From assembly GCF_014192095.1 (NCBI RefSeq), contig NZ_JACHXN010000004.1, positions 1 to 64,000 of the forward strand: a stretch of DNA of 64,000 bases. Reading direction: 5' to 3'. Made by a program: the position numbers and the translations under genes. Source of the DNA: Phyllobacterium trifolii. Lineage in GTDB: Bacteria > Pseudomonadota > Alphaproteobacteria > Rhizobiales > Rhizobiaceae. Shown here piece after piece: positions 26,961 to 34,840 of this stretch (its first letter is position 1; each line of letters opens with the position of its first letter). The notes beneath the pieces were generated by a model. The model had not been told where the DNA came from. It ran no database searches and saw only the letters and a program-made list of their open reading frames with translations.

Positions 26961-27599
26961 ATGGATTTTCTGTTCAGAGACGAATTGGTCCATATGCCGG
27001 ATTTACGGCACCGGCTTCGCCAACTGCGTTGGTTTCGCATGGCTTTTCGCAAGAATGCCGCGTTGATTGCGGAACACTACGGTTATCAATTTGCCATCGA
27101 TGAAACCAGACTGACGAAGGCTTTTCTCAACTGGGTCGAGACGGTTGAACAACAAAAGTCCTATGCGCAGATTGATCGCAAGGATTTCATCATTTTTGCT
27201 GCGGGCCTTGTGCTCAAAGAGCTTATCACCATAGGACCGGCAACAGTCCGAAGCTATCCCAAGCAGAGCAATTCGCAGCTGACAGAAATGCAGGAGATTA
27301 TCGCGTTTTGGCCTGAAGGGTTCCTCTATACCAATTACTGTGTCGGCGCGATCGCGGCAATCTGCGAACAGGAATTCGGCATCGCTCCGAAGATCGACGC
27401 ATGCGCTGACGATCTGCGCACATGGTGGTCGTACCGCGAGAACGTCCGCGAGATTCCAGATCAAGCGATCGCCTTTCTCGACAAGTTCCTTGGCACTGAG
27501 CCCAACTGGATCATGCCCAATCTGGCTTCGGCTCGCAGTGCCATTCAGCGCGCGCTCGTTTCGCCGAAACCAAGTAACGCTACGCTACCGAACGGCTGA
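26961..27599 (+). CDS. Unknown protein (212 aa) inside the catabolic locus
   Basis: Not recognised. A 212-residue, soluble, helix-rich protein with a basic, aromatic N-terminus (RHRLRQLRWFRMAFRKN) and Trp/Tyr-rich middle part. AAGGTGAGAAGG precedes the ATG. It runs opposite to all neighbouring catabolic genes: divergent from gutM (170 bases between starts) and converging on acoC with a 20-base overlap. Its stable, clearly coding frame suggests a real gene; function could be regulatory or accessory but nothing shows it. Confidence 0.65.
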   Translation: MDFLFRDELVHMPDLRHRLRQLRWFRMAFRKNAALIAEHYGYQFAIDETRLTKAFLNWVETVEQQKSYAQIDRKDFIIFAAGLVLKELITIGPATVRSYPKQSNSQLTEMQEIIAFWPEGFLYTNYCVGAIAAICEQEFGIAPKIDACADDLRTWWSYRENVREIPDQAIAFLDKFLGTEPNWIMPNLASARSAIQRALVSPKPSNATLPNG

Positions 27600-28905
27600 C
27601 TTCGGCCAGTATCCGCATGATCTTTTCACGCTGTTCGAGCTGCGGCATGTGTCCGGTCCCGGCAAAGAGATGCACAGCGATCTCACCCGGCAACCCGGTG
27701 GCGTGTGTCGCCGGGATAACCCGATCAGCTGCTCCGAAAATCACACGGACCGGAATGGTCAGGTTGGCAAGGGTCTGCCTGACATCGATGACCTGCGTTC
27801 CGTCAGCGAAAAAACGGTCGGCAACGAGCTGCTGAGCGTCGCGCAAAGCCACATTCTGCGATTGAGCCAGCGTTGCGCTGACAAATGGCTTGGTCAAAAG
27901 ACTTTCATCCTGAACCAGCTGCTTCATCCACGCGACGAGGCTCGGCTCCGTACGGGCCCGGACGAACCCCGACAGAAATGCACCATTGATTTCAGCTCCA
28001 AGTCCGGCCGATGCCATCAGGACCAGCGCACGAATGTCGAGATGGCTTCGGGCAGCCACTTCGGTTGCGACCGCGCCGCCAAACGAGTGCGCCACCAGGA
28101 TGATTGGTCCGGAGTGATAGGCAGCAACGGTTTGTTCAACTAATTCGGCAATCGCATGCAGATCATCCGGGATGGTGTGCGGCGAAGCGCCATGACCGGG
28201 CAGATCGATGGCAAGGATCGGATTATCCAGTGTGCCACCCCCCAGCATCGGCCTCCAGCTGTTGAGATCGGAGCCGAACCCATGAATCAGGACAAGCGGC
28301 GCCAACGCCGAATTTTTGCCTTCACGCAGCCATGCCGCGTGAAGCGGAGCACCGGCTTGAATGGCAGGTTCGCGAACCTGTACAACTGGCTTCGCAACGG
28401 CCGCACCCTGCGCAACGCCATTTTCGACATCCTTCTTCTGGATGCGTCCCTTCGGTCCAGACCCTGAAACCGACGTCAGATCAATGCCGGCTTCCTTGGC
28501 AACCCGCCGGGCAAGCGGTGTTGCACGAACTCCGTCAGCTTTGTCAGCGGTCGTTGCCGTCGTTGCAGGCGCGGTTTCTTTTGATACAGCCGCAGGCTTT
28601 GCCTCTGGCGCAACAACTGCCGGTGCATCTGCAGTGTTTGTTGGTGCCGCAGCCGCGTAGGTCTCACCTTCGGCAAAGATCCACGCTACGGCCTGGCCCA
28701 CAGGAACTGTCGTCCCCTCCACCGCCGTGACATTGCGCAGAATGCCCGACGACGGTGCATCCACTTCCATCGCTGCCTTGTCAGTCTCGATTTCGAACAG
28801 CACTTGCCCTTTGGTGACAGCATCGCCATCCTTGGCGTACCAGCGCGAAATCTGGCCGCTTTCCATATCCATATCGACCTTGGGCAGGATCACCTCGACG
28901 GGCAT
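27580..28905 (-). CDS. acoC: Acetoin-dehydrogenase-type E2: lipoyl domain plus alpha/beta-hydrolase
   Basis: A 441-residue protein. The N-terminal lipoyl domain (2-78) has the lipoylated Lys in ETDKAAMEVDAP. An Ala/Pro/Thr linker follows, then a peripheral subunit-binding domain (RATPLARRVAKEAGIDL, GPKGRIQKKDV). The C-terminal half is an alpha/beta-hydrolase fold with nucleophile elbow AHSFGG and a late GTGHMPQLEQ His, the design of AcoC in acetoin degraders instead of a classical acyltransferase. It should pass an acetyl group from E1 to CoA. No E3 gene lies nearby, so a housekeeping one must be shared. Confidence 0.88.
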   Translation of the reverse strand: MPVEVILPKVDMDMESGQISRWYAKDGDAVTKGQVLFEIETDKAAMEVDAPSSGILRNVTAVEGTTVPVGQAVAWIFAEGETYAAAAPTNTADAPAVVAPEAKPAAVSKETAPATTATTADKADGVRATPLARRVAKEAGIDLTSVSGSGPKGRIQKKDVENGVAQGAAVAKPVVQVREPAIQAGAPLHAAWLREGKNSALAPLVLIHGFGSDLNSWRPMLGGGTLDNPILAIDLPGHGASPHTIPDDLHAIAELVEQTVAAYHSGPIILVAHSFGGAVATEVAARSHLDIRALVLMASAGLGAEINGAFLSGFVRARTEPSLVAWMKQLVQDESLLTKPFVSATLAQSQNVALRDAQQLVADRFFADGTQVIDVRQTLANLTIPVRVIFGAADRVIPATHATGLPGEIAVHLFAGTGHMPQLEQREKIMRILAEVSRSVA

Positions 28906-28908
28906 GGC

Positions 28909-29907
28909 TTAACGTATCCCTTTAACGAGATCGCGAGCGCTCTTCAGAATACCGGGCACTTGCGGCACCGTCGCCTTCTCGAGCTCCGGATTATAGGGAA
29001 TAGGCGTTTCCGCACCACCCAGACGAACGATCGGCGCATCGAGATAATCGAAGGCTTCGCTTTCGGCGATCATCGCGCTGACTTCTGCTCCAATGCCGAG
29101 CGTCTTCACGCCTTCATAGACGCACATCAGCTTCGATGTCTTTTTGACGCTGGCGATGATGGTTTCCTTGTCCATCGGACGTACGGTGCGCAAATCGACG
29201 ACCTCGACATTGATGCCTTCTTTCTCGAGCTCACGCGCCGCTTCCAGCGCCTTGTGCACCATGATGGCCGAAGCAACGATGGTCAGGTCAGTTCCCTCGC
29301 GTACGACAGCAGCCTTGCCGATCGGCACGGTATAATGCCCCTCCGGGACGTGACCCTTCATCTTGTAGAGCAGCTTGTGCTCGAAAATCATGACGGGATC
29401 CGGGTCTTCGATGGCCGCGAGCAACATGCCCTTGGCATCATACGGCGTTGACGGCTGGATAACCTTCAGGCCAGGTACGTGACCAAACCACGCTTCAAGG
29501 CTTTGGCTGTGTTGCGCCGCCGCCCCTGTACCGGAGCCGGCGGGAAAGCGCATCACCAGAGGCACCGAGACAGCGCCGCCGAGCATATAGCGAATCTTGG
29601 CCGCCTGATTGACAATCTGTTCCATCGCCAGCGCGGCGAAATCCGAAAACTGGAACTCGAAGATCGGCCGCATTCCGGTCAAGGCCGCACCAACGGCAAC
29701 GCCCGCACCGCCAAGCTCGGAGATGGGCGTATCCATCACCCGATCTTCACCGAAACGATGCACGAGGTCACCCGTCACCTGAAAAGCGCCGCCGTAGACG
29801 CCGATATCCTCGCCCATCAGAAACACGCGGTCATCGGCCTCCATGGCAATGGCCATGGCTTCCTGGATTGCCTGCGAATAGCTCAGCTCGCGGATTATCT
29901 CGTCCAT
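28909..29907 (-). CDS. acoB: Acetoin-dehydrogenase/2-oxoacid-dehydrogenase E1 beta subunit
   Basis: A 332-residue E1-beta of the ThDP-dependent dehydrogenase family. Landmarks are [20 protein letters not shown] with the ThDP-activating Glu, [20 protein letters not shown], and [32 protein letters not shown]. It starts on the last base of the acoA stop region and lies 3 bases before acoC, so the three are one unit. Sequence alone does not separate acetoin from pyruvate substrates; the hydrolase-type E2 partner favours an acetoin-like ketol. Confidence 0.9.
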   Translation of the reverse strand: MDEIIRELSYSQAIQEAMAIAMEADDRVFLMGEDIGVYGGAFQVTGDLVHRFGEDRVMDTPISELGGAGVAVGAALTGMRPIFEFQFSDFAALAMEQIVNQAAKIRYMLGGAVSVPLVMRFPAGSGTGAAAQHSQSLEAWFGHVPGLKVIQPSTPYDAKGMLLAAIEDPDPVMIFEHKLLYKMKGHVPEGHYTVPIGKAAVVREGTDLTIVASAIMVHKALEAARELEKEGINVEVVDLRTVRPMDKETIIASVKKTSKLMCVYEGVKTLGIGAEVSAMIAESEAFDYLDAPIVRLGGAETPIPYNPELEKATVPQVPGILKSARDLVKGIR

Positions 29908-30944
29908 TAAATTTCAACCGTGTAAACGTCGCGTGTCAGATTATCGAGCGTAGGTGATGGACTGTTCCTGGCGAATTCGATGGCCTCGGCAATCTCCGCC
30001 TCGGCGCTTGTCCGGATCGCGTCGATGTCGGCGTCGTTGACGAAACCGAATTCCTTGAGCTGATCTTCGAACAGTTGGATCGGATCGCGATTGCTGATCC
30101 AGTCTTCGATCTCTTCTTTTGTCCGGTAGCGGTTGCGGTCGCTCTTCGAATGACCACGATGACGATAGGTCTTGCACTCGATGAGGGTCGGCCCCTCACC
30201 CCGGCGCGCCCGTTCTACCGCATCGTGCGAGGCTTCGGCGACATCGGAGAGATTGTTGCCATCGACGACAACGCCCGGCATGTTGTAGGCGACCGCGCGA
30301 TCAGCAACATTGGCAACAGCCGTTGAACGTTTGGTCGATGTGGACATGCCATAGCCATTGTTCTCACAGACGAAAACCACCGGCAGCTTCCAGATTGAAG
30401 CCATGTTGAGCGCTTCGTGAAATGCGCCCTCATTGTTGGCGCCGTCGCCGAAATAGGAGATGACGACCTTGCCGTTCTTCTGCTTCTTTGCGGACAGAGC
30501 GGCGCCTACGGCAATAGGGATACCGCCACCGACGATGCCATTCGCACCGAGATTGCCCTTGGAGACGTCGGCGATATGCATGGAGCCGCCACGGCCCTTG
30601 CAGTATCCGGTTTCCTTGCCGAAAAACTCGGCGAACATTTTCGAAACTTCCGCGCCCTTGGCGATGCAATGACCATGACCGCGATGCGTCGAGGTGATCA
30701 TGTCATCTTCGGCGAGCGGCATGGAAATGCCGACGGCACTCGCTTCCTGACCGATGGACAGGTGCATGGTGCCGTGGATAAGACCGCGCGTATAGGACTC
30801 CTCAGCGCCCTCTTCGAAGCGGCGTATCAGATACATCTTGCGCAGTGCTTCCTTCAGCTGCTCCGGCGGATAATGCCGAAACGCGAAGGGAAGGTTGCTA
30901 CCATCGTCATGGCGCTTGGCGCTTGAATTTCTGGCGGCTGCCAT
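29907..30944 (-). CDS. acoA: Acetoin-dehydrogenase/2-oxoacid-dehydrogenase E1 alpha subunit
   Basis: A 345-residue E1-alpha. The ThDP/Mg motif [20 protein letters not shown] and [15 protein letters not shown] is complete, as are [24 protein letters not shown] and the [11 protein letters not shown] phosphorylation-loop-like segment. It is 40 bases after the DRL gene and overlaps acoB by one base. With AcoB it forms the decarboxylase-like E1 that cleaves a C2 unit from ketols. Confidence 0.9.
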   Translation of the reverse strand: MAAARNSSAKRHDDGSNLPFAFRHYPPEQLKEALRKMYLIRRFEEGAEESYTRGLIHGTMHLSIGQEASAVGISMPLAEDDMITSTHRGHGHCIAKGAEVSKMFAEFFGKETGYCKGRGGSMHIADVSKGNLGANGIVGGGIPIAVGAALSAKKQKNGKVVISYFGDGANNEGAFHEALNMASIWKLPVVFVCENNGYGMSTSTKRSTAVANVADRAVAYNMPGVVVDGNNLSDVAEASHDAVERARRGEGPTLIECKTYRHRGHSKSDRNRYRTKEEIEDWISNRDPIQLFEDQLKEFGFVNDADIDAIRTSAEAEIAEAIEFARNSPSPTLDNLTRDVYTVEI

Positions 30945-30984
30945 ATCGGCACTCCCTGTCTGATTTTAGAGGCGCTTTCGAGGC

Positions 30985-32304
30985 TTACGCCCCATAAACC
31001 AGTTTGTCCTGGCGGGCGCGCAGTTCAACGATCTTGGAGCCTTGCGCGGGGGCGGCGTTGGCGCTGGTGATGAGCTCGCCCTTCCTGATGGCTTTCGTGA
31101 CGCTGCCGCCCTGCAACAGGCCGCAGGGGATGGCACCGGCGACGCGCGCTTCGCCCGCCGCCATGATCCACGCGCGGTAGCAATATTCGCCAATCGCATC
31201 GAGCCTGTCGCCGGGTTTCAAATCCTTCTTGGCCACGGCGCAGACCTCGGCAACCGGTTTGGCCAGCGGCACCATGTCGGCCTTGCCGTAAAGCACGACG
31301 CGGGCGCAAGTCAGCGGCACTTCGAGCGAAGTCAGGTGATAGGGCCGGTGGAAGGTGAAATACGGACCCTTGCCCATCTTCAGGTCTTCCATGCGCTCCG
31401 ATATGCGCGGATGCGACATGTCGGCAACGACGAACACGCCCGGGGCCACACCCTTGCCGATCGAATAGTCGACGACACCAACCCTTGAGAGCACACCGCC
31501 GTCCTTTTCCGGCACGAGCACCTTCGACAGCTGGTCGAGCGTTGCCGCTGGGCCATGCATGCCCGGCTTGTCGGGCACGAGCCCGGTGGCATTGGCGATC
31601 GCCGCCATCTCCACCATGGTCTTCGAGCCATCGACGAATTCGACCAGCATGCGCACATTCATGTGGCGGCGCCTGGCTTCTTCCTCGTAATCGTCGGGTA
31701 TCGCATCGATGTTGAGCGGGTTGTTCTTGCCCTTGCCCGCGGCAACGATCGGATGGCCCATGGCCGAGACGAATTCGATCAGCTCCATGCACGAGGAAGG
31801 CTCGTCGCCGGCCCCCAGCGAATAAGTGACGCCGAGCCGGTCGGCCTCGCTCTTGAGGTACGCGCCGATGGTCACATCCGCCTCGACATTCATCATGACG
31901 AGATGCTTGCCGTGTTCCATTGCTTTCAAGCCGATCTCGGCCCCGACCGCCGGCACCCCGGTCGCATCGATGACCACATCGATCAGGTCATTCTCAAGGA
32001 TCAGATCGGCATCATTGGTGACGGCGATCTTGCCGGCTTCCATCGCCGCGGTAAGCGCCGACGCATTCGACACCTCGCGCGAATGGCCTTCTTCCTGATA
32101 GGCGATGTCGACGGCCTTGATCGCGTTGGGCAAATTGAGTTCGGAAATCGCCCCGATCTCGATGCCGGGCATATGCGCCACACGCGTGACGATATCGGTG
32201 CCCATCTCGCCCGAACCGATCAGCCCGATGCGGATCGGAGGGCCCGTATCCGCCCGCGCCTGCATATCCCGCGCCAATCCCGTCAATGCAACATTCGTAG
32301 CCAT
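30985..32304 (-). CDS. drl: DXR-like (DRL) oxidoreductase: MEP/DXP interconversion type
   Basis: A 439-residue protein matching the Brucella DRL enzyme, which replaces DXR in interconverting 1-deoxyxylulose 5-phosphate and 2-C-methylerythritol 4-phosphate with NADP(H). It shows the Rossmann motif RIGLIGSGEMGTDIV, VVIDATGVPAVGAE, MMNVEADVTIG, SLGAGDEPSSCMELIEFV, AAGKGKNNPLN, and a SAF-type C-terminus. The start at 32304 (MATNVALTG) has GGGAGG upstream. It is the first gene of an operon with acoABC, beside a polyol PTS, so a catabolic, reverse-direction role is proposed. Family members outside Brucella are mostly untested. Confidence 0.85.
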   Translation of the reverse strand: MATNVALTGLARDMQARADTGPPIRIGLIGSGEMGTDIVTRVAHMPGIEIGAISELNLPNAIKAVDIAYQEEGHSREVSNASALTAAMEAGKIAVTNDADLILENDLIDVVIDATGVPAVGAEIGLKAMEHGKHLVMMNVEADVTIGAYLKSEADRLGVTYSLGAGDEPSSCMELIEFVSAMGHPIVAAGKGKNNPLNIDAIPDDYEEEARRRHMNVRMLVEFVDGSKTMVEMAAIANATGLVPDKPGMHGPAATLDQLSKVLVPEKDGGVLSRVGVVDYSIGKGVAPGVFVVADMSHPRISERMEDLKMGKGPYFTFHRPYHLTSLEVPLTCARVVLYGKADMVPLAKPVAEVCAVAKKDLKPGDRLDAIGEYCYRAWIMAAGEARVAGAIPCGLLQGGSVTKAIRKGELITSANAAPAQGSKIVELRARQDKLVYGA

Positions 32305-32361
32305 CAATGCCTCCCTGTGCCGGCCTCTGATGGGGACTTCGAGGCTGGTCAATCAAGACAT

Positions 32362-32390
32362 CGAATATTGAACATTTGTATTTTAGTCAA
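32362..32390 (-). promoter_or_regulatory. Candidate promoter with embedded operator for the drl-acoABC operon
   Basis: On the minus strand TTGACT (32385-32390) and TATTCG (32362-32367) are 17 bases apart, with ACAAATGTTC (32370-32379) in the spacer, followed by the same ATATT as at the PTS promoter. The drl ATG lies 58 bases downstream. A protein bound here would block RNA polymerase, so repression relieved by a sugar phosphate is the simplest reading. Confidence 0.5.
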
Positions 32391-32451
32391 GACCTATGTG
32401 CAGAATGAGAACAGGAATACCGCAGGCGGATTCGACCCTCGCGGGCGCCGG

Positions 32452-32745
32452 TCACTCGAAGCGGTGCCCTTCCCGTTCCGGATCGCGTGCAATCTCCGCC
32501 TCCTCATCATCGTCGGGCAAGGCCTCGTCGCTTTCCTGGTATGGATTATCGTCATCTTCCTCCGAAAGTCCTGCATCTTCCGGGTCCACCTGCCGTTCAC
32601 CCAGAATGGCAAGCTCATCGTCGGCTTGCATCTCCGCTTCGCCGGTTCCGATATCGTCTAAGTCCGGCGTTTCGATGGGCATATTCGATGCCGGTTCCCG
32701 GGGCTCAATACGTTCAGGACTGTTTTTGGGTTCTCTACCAGACAT
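32452..32745 (-). CDS. Small highly acidic protein of unknown function (97 aa)
   Basis: From ATG 32745, with AAGGAG six bases upstream, a 97-residue protein dominated by Glu and Asp (EEDDDNPYQESDEALPDDDEEAE). No membrane helix, no Cys, no known domain; probably disordered. It stands alone between the drl promoter and the BP26 gene. The longer frame that runs to 32982 overlaps the next gene's start and was not used. Confidence 0.6.
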   Translation of the reverse strand: MSGREPKNSPERIEPREPASNMPIETPDLDDIGTGEAEMQADDELAILGERQVDPEDAGLSEEDDDNPYQESDEALPDDDEEAEIARDPEREGHRFE

Positions 32746-32891
32746 GTCATGCTCCTTTAGTTGCAAAGGAAACGCCTCAGAAACTGTTTGGATGCATAAA
32801 ATGCATAGGTCTTCGAATGTTTTGCCTTTTGCCCTAATCCACCCATAATCACCTGCGACGCAGCAGCTCCATCTTATTCGGGGAGATATCC

Positions 32892-33623
32892 ATGACATCG
32901 AAATTTCTGAGCCTGGCTTTTGCGACAACCGCAATGATGGCAGTGCCGTTCGCCGCATTGGCCGACGAAACACCGCGTCCACGCATTGTCGTTACTGGCG
33001 AGGGCCAAGCAGCATCAGCGCCGGACATGGCCATTATTTCATTGGTGGTGCTGCAGGAGAAGCCTACCGCGCGCGAAGCGCTGACGGCTAACAATGAAGC
33101 CATGGCCAAGGTACTCGACGCAATGAAGAAGGCAGGCATCGCCGAACGCGACCTGCAGACGTCAGGCTTCAATATCGAGCCTCGTTATGTCTACCCGGAC
33201 AACAAGGATAATACACAACCGCCGGAAGCGCCGAAGATTGTTGGCTACGCTGTTTCCAACTCATTGACTGTACGCGTACGTGATCTGAAGAAGGTTGGCG
33301 ACATTCTCGATCAGTCCGTGACGCTTGGCGTCAATCAGGGCGGCAACCTCACCTTCACCAATGACAAACCCGAGGCAATTGTAGAAGAAGCTCGAAAGAA
33401 CGCCGTTGCAAACGCATTGGCCAAGGCGAAGACCCTGACGGAAGCTGCAGGTGTTGGTCTCGGCAAAGTGCTCGAGATCAGCGAGCAGTCATACAGCCCT
33501 CGCCCGATGCCGATGGGCCAAGCCAAGATGATGGCGGCCGCACCCGCGGATTCAGTTCCTGTGGCTGCGGGCGAAAACACCTACAATGTGAATGTCAACG
33601 TCACGTTCGAATTGAAGAATTGA
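32892..33623 (+). CDS. bp26: Periplasmic SIMPL-domain (DUF541) protein, BP26/Omp28 homologue
   Basis: A 243-residue protein with a signal peptide ([20 protein letters not shown] then AALA|DE) and a full SIMPL domain: [81 protein letters not shown], and [21 protein letters not shown]. It closely resembles the Brucella antigen BP26. Family members form channel-like oligomers in the periplasm and are linked to oxidative-stress defence, exact function unknown. A bidirectional terminator follows. Confidence 0.92.
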   Translation: MTSKFLSLAFATTAMMAVPFAALADETPRPRIVVTGEGQAASAPDMAIISLVVLQEKPTAREALTANNEAMAKVLDAMKKAGIAERDLQTSGFNIEPRYVYPDNKDNTQPPEAPKIVGYAVSNSLTVRVRDLKKVGDILDQSVTLGVNQGGNLTFTNDKPEAIVEEARKNAVANALAKAKTLTEAAGVGLGKVLEISEQSYSPRPMPMGQAKMMAAAPADSVPVAAGENTYNVNVNVTFELKN

Positions 33624-33645
33624 CCTGATCAATTCTTGGAAATGA

Positions 33646-33672
33646 AAAAGGGTGCCAGTCGGCACCCTTTTT
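33646..33672. terminator. Bidirectional intrinsic terminator between bp26 and a convergent gene
   Basis: AAAAAGGGTGCC, loop AGTC, GGCACCCTTTTT: a 7-bp GC-rich stem flanked by A-run and T-run, so it can work in both directions. Confidence 0.85.
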
Positions 33673-33689
33673 GCTTATTGGCAAATACC

Positions 33690-34031
33690 TTACCGAATGA
33701 TCGGGCAGCCTGGTGCACGGGCGAATACAACGGCAGTGCGTAGACCCCGCTTCCATCCAGTTACACGAACAACGTTGCGATTAACAACTACCCGTGGGTT
33801 GCGGATCCCCATGCGGCTTGCCTTGCTGGCAGCCTGACCCGGAGTGCAAACGCGATATGGGCGATGGCCATAGCGATATTGGACATCGACGAGTGGCGCG
33901 GAAGTTGTGCCATGCTGGACCCCGATCGGTGAGGCAAAGGCTGGTGCCGCGAACGATGTGTTTGCGCCGAGGATGGCACCGATGCTGATTGCAGCACCGA
34001 CTGCAAGCAACTTGAGTGAAAGACTAGCCAT
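33690..34031 (-). CDS. Small secreted protein of unknown function (113 aa)
   Basis: The 113-residue product starts with a signal peptide (MASLSLKLLAVGAAISIGAI, cleavage probably after SFA|AP). The mature part is small and basic with two Cys (RVCTPGQA, APGCPIIR) that may pair, and a YRYGHRPYRV segment. Such short exported proteins are common in Rhizobiales; no function known. It converges on bp26 and shares its terminator. Confidence 0.7.
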   Translation of the reverse strand: MASLSLKLLAVGAAISIGAILGANTSFAAPAFASPIGVQHGTTSAPLVDVQYRYGHRPYRVCTPGQAASKASRMGIRNPRVVVNRNVVRVTGWKRGLRTAVVFARAPGCPIIR

Positions 34032-34173
34032 ATGAGCGTTCTCCTGTTTGATTGTCCGGGAATTGGGGAAGTGTTTTCAGACATTCTGAAAACCGGACAG
34101 GCGCCCTTTGTTCCACAGACGATCTGAACAAATCCTCAACGCCTCATTCACACAGCGTTCACTTGGAAATCGC

Positions 34174-34629
34174 TCAGGATGGCAATTTTTCCCGCATCAT
34201 ATGATCAAAATAATCTTCGTCCTCTTTCATTTCGTGATCGAACGCGGTGATCTTGCCACGCACCGAGATCCCGGCTTCATGGACTGTTTCGGGGTTCCCT
34301 GAAACAAGCGGATGCCACCAATAAAGATCCTTCCCCTCATCGATCAGACGGTAACCACACGTCTCCGGCAACCAATCGACTGTCCGGACGATCTCCGGTG
34401 TCAGGAATACGCAATCCGGCACCTTCTTCTTGCGATGTATATAGTCTGAACACTGGCACGTACCGGCATCCAGCAAGGTGCAAGCCACTGTTGTGAAATA
34501 GATTTCTTCTGTATCCTCGTCTTCCAGCTTATGCAGGCAGCAGCGTCCGCAGCCATCGCACAGGCTCTCCCATTGCGAGCGGTTCAGCTCGTCCAGAGTC
34601 TTCGTTTTCCAGAACGGTTCTTGAGGCAT
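34174..34629 (-). CDS. YcgN/YkgJ-type CxxCxxCC metal-binding protein (UPF0260)
   Basis: About 151 residues, with the family's N-terminal [27 protein letters not shown] motif, a [18 protein letters not shown] segment and [16 protein letters not shown]. The clustered Cys probably hold zinc or an iron-sulfur cluster; cellular role unknown. The start was set at MPQEPFW by comparison with family N-termini; starts at 34644 (ATG) and 34665 (GTG) are open in frame and none has a strong ribosome site. Confidence 0.85.
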   Translation of the reverse strand: MPQEPFWKTKTLDELNRSQWESLCDGCGRCCLHKLEDEDTEEIYFTTVACTLLDAGTCQCSDYIHRKKKVPDCVFLTPEIVRTVDWLPETCGYRLIDEGKDLYWWHPLVSGNPETVHEAGISVRGKITAFDHEMKEDEDYFDHMMREKLPS

Positions 34630-34840
34630 GCGGCTCAAATACATCCCGGACGCCGCCGCGTCCACGTTTTAAACATGAACGCGGGATGAACAGCGTCTTC
34701 ACTTGAGATACAGGCTGCCCCTGCAATCCTTCATTCATTGCTAATCGGGATCGCACCGGACAAACGGTTGCCACAAACGGGAACAAGGTTGCGATCACAA
34801 ACATTTGACGTGTTTCAACGACAAGAAACGCGAGACAGGG

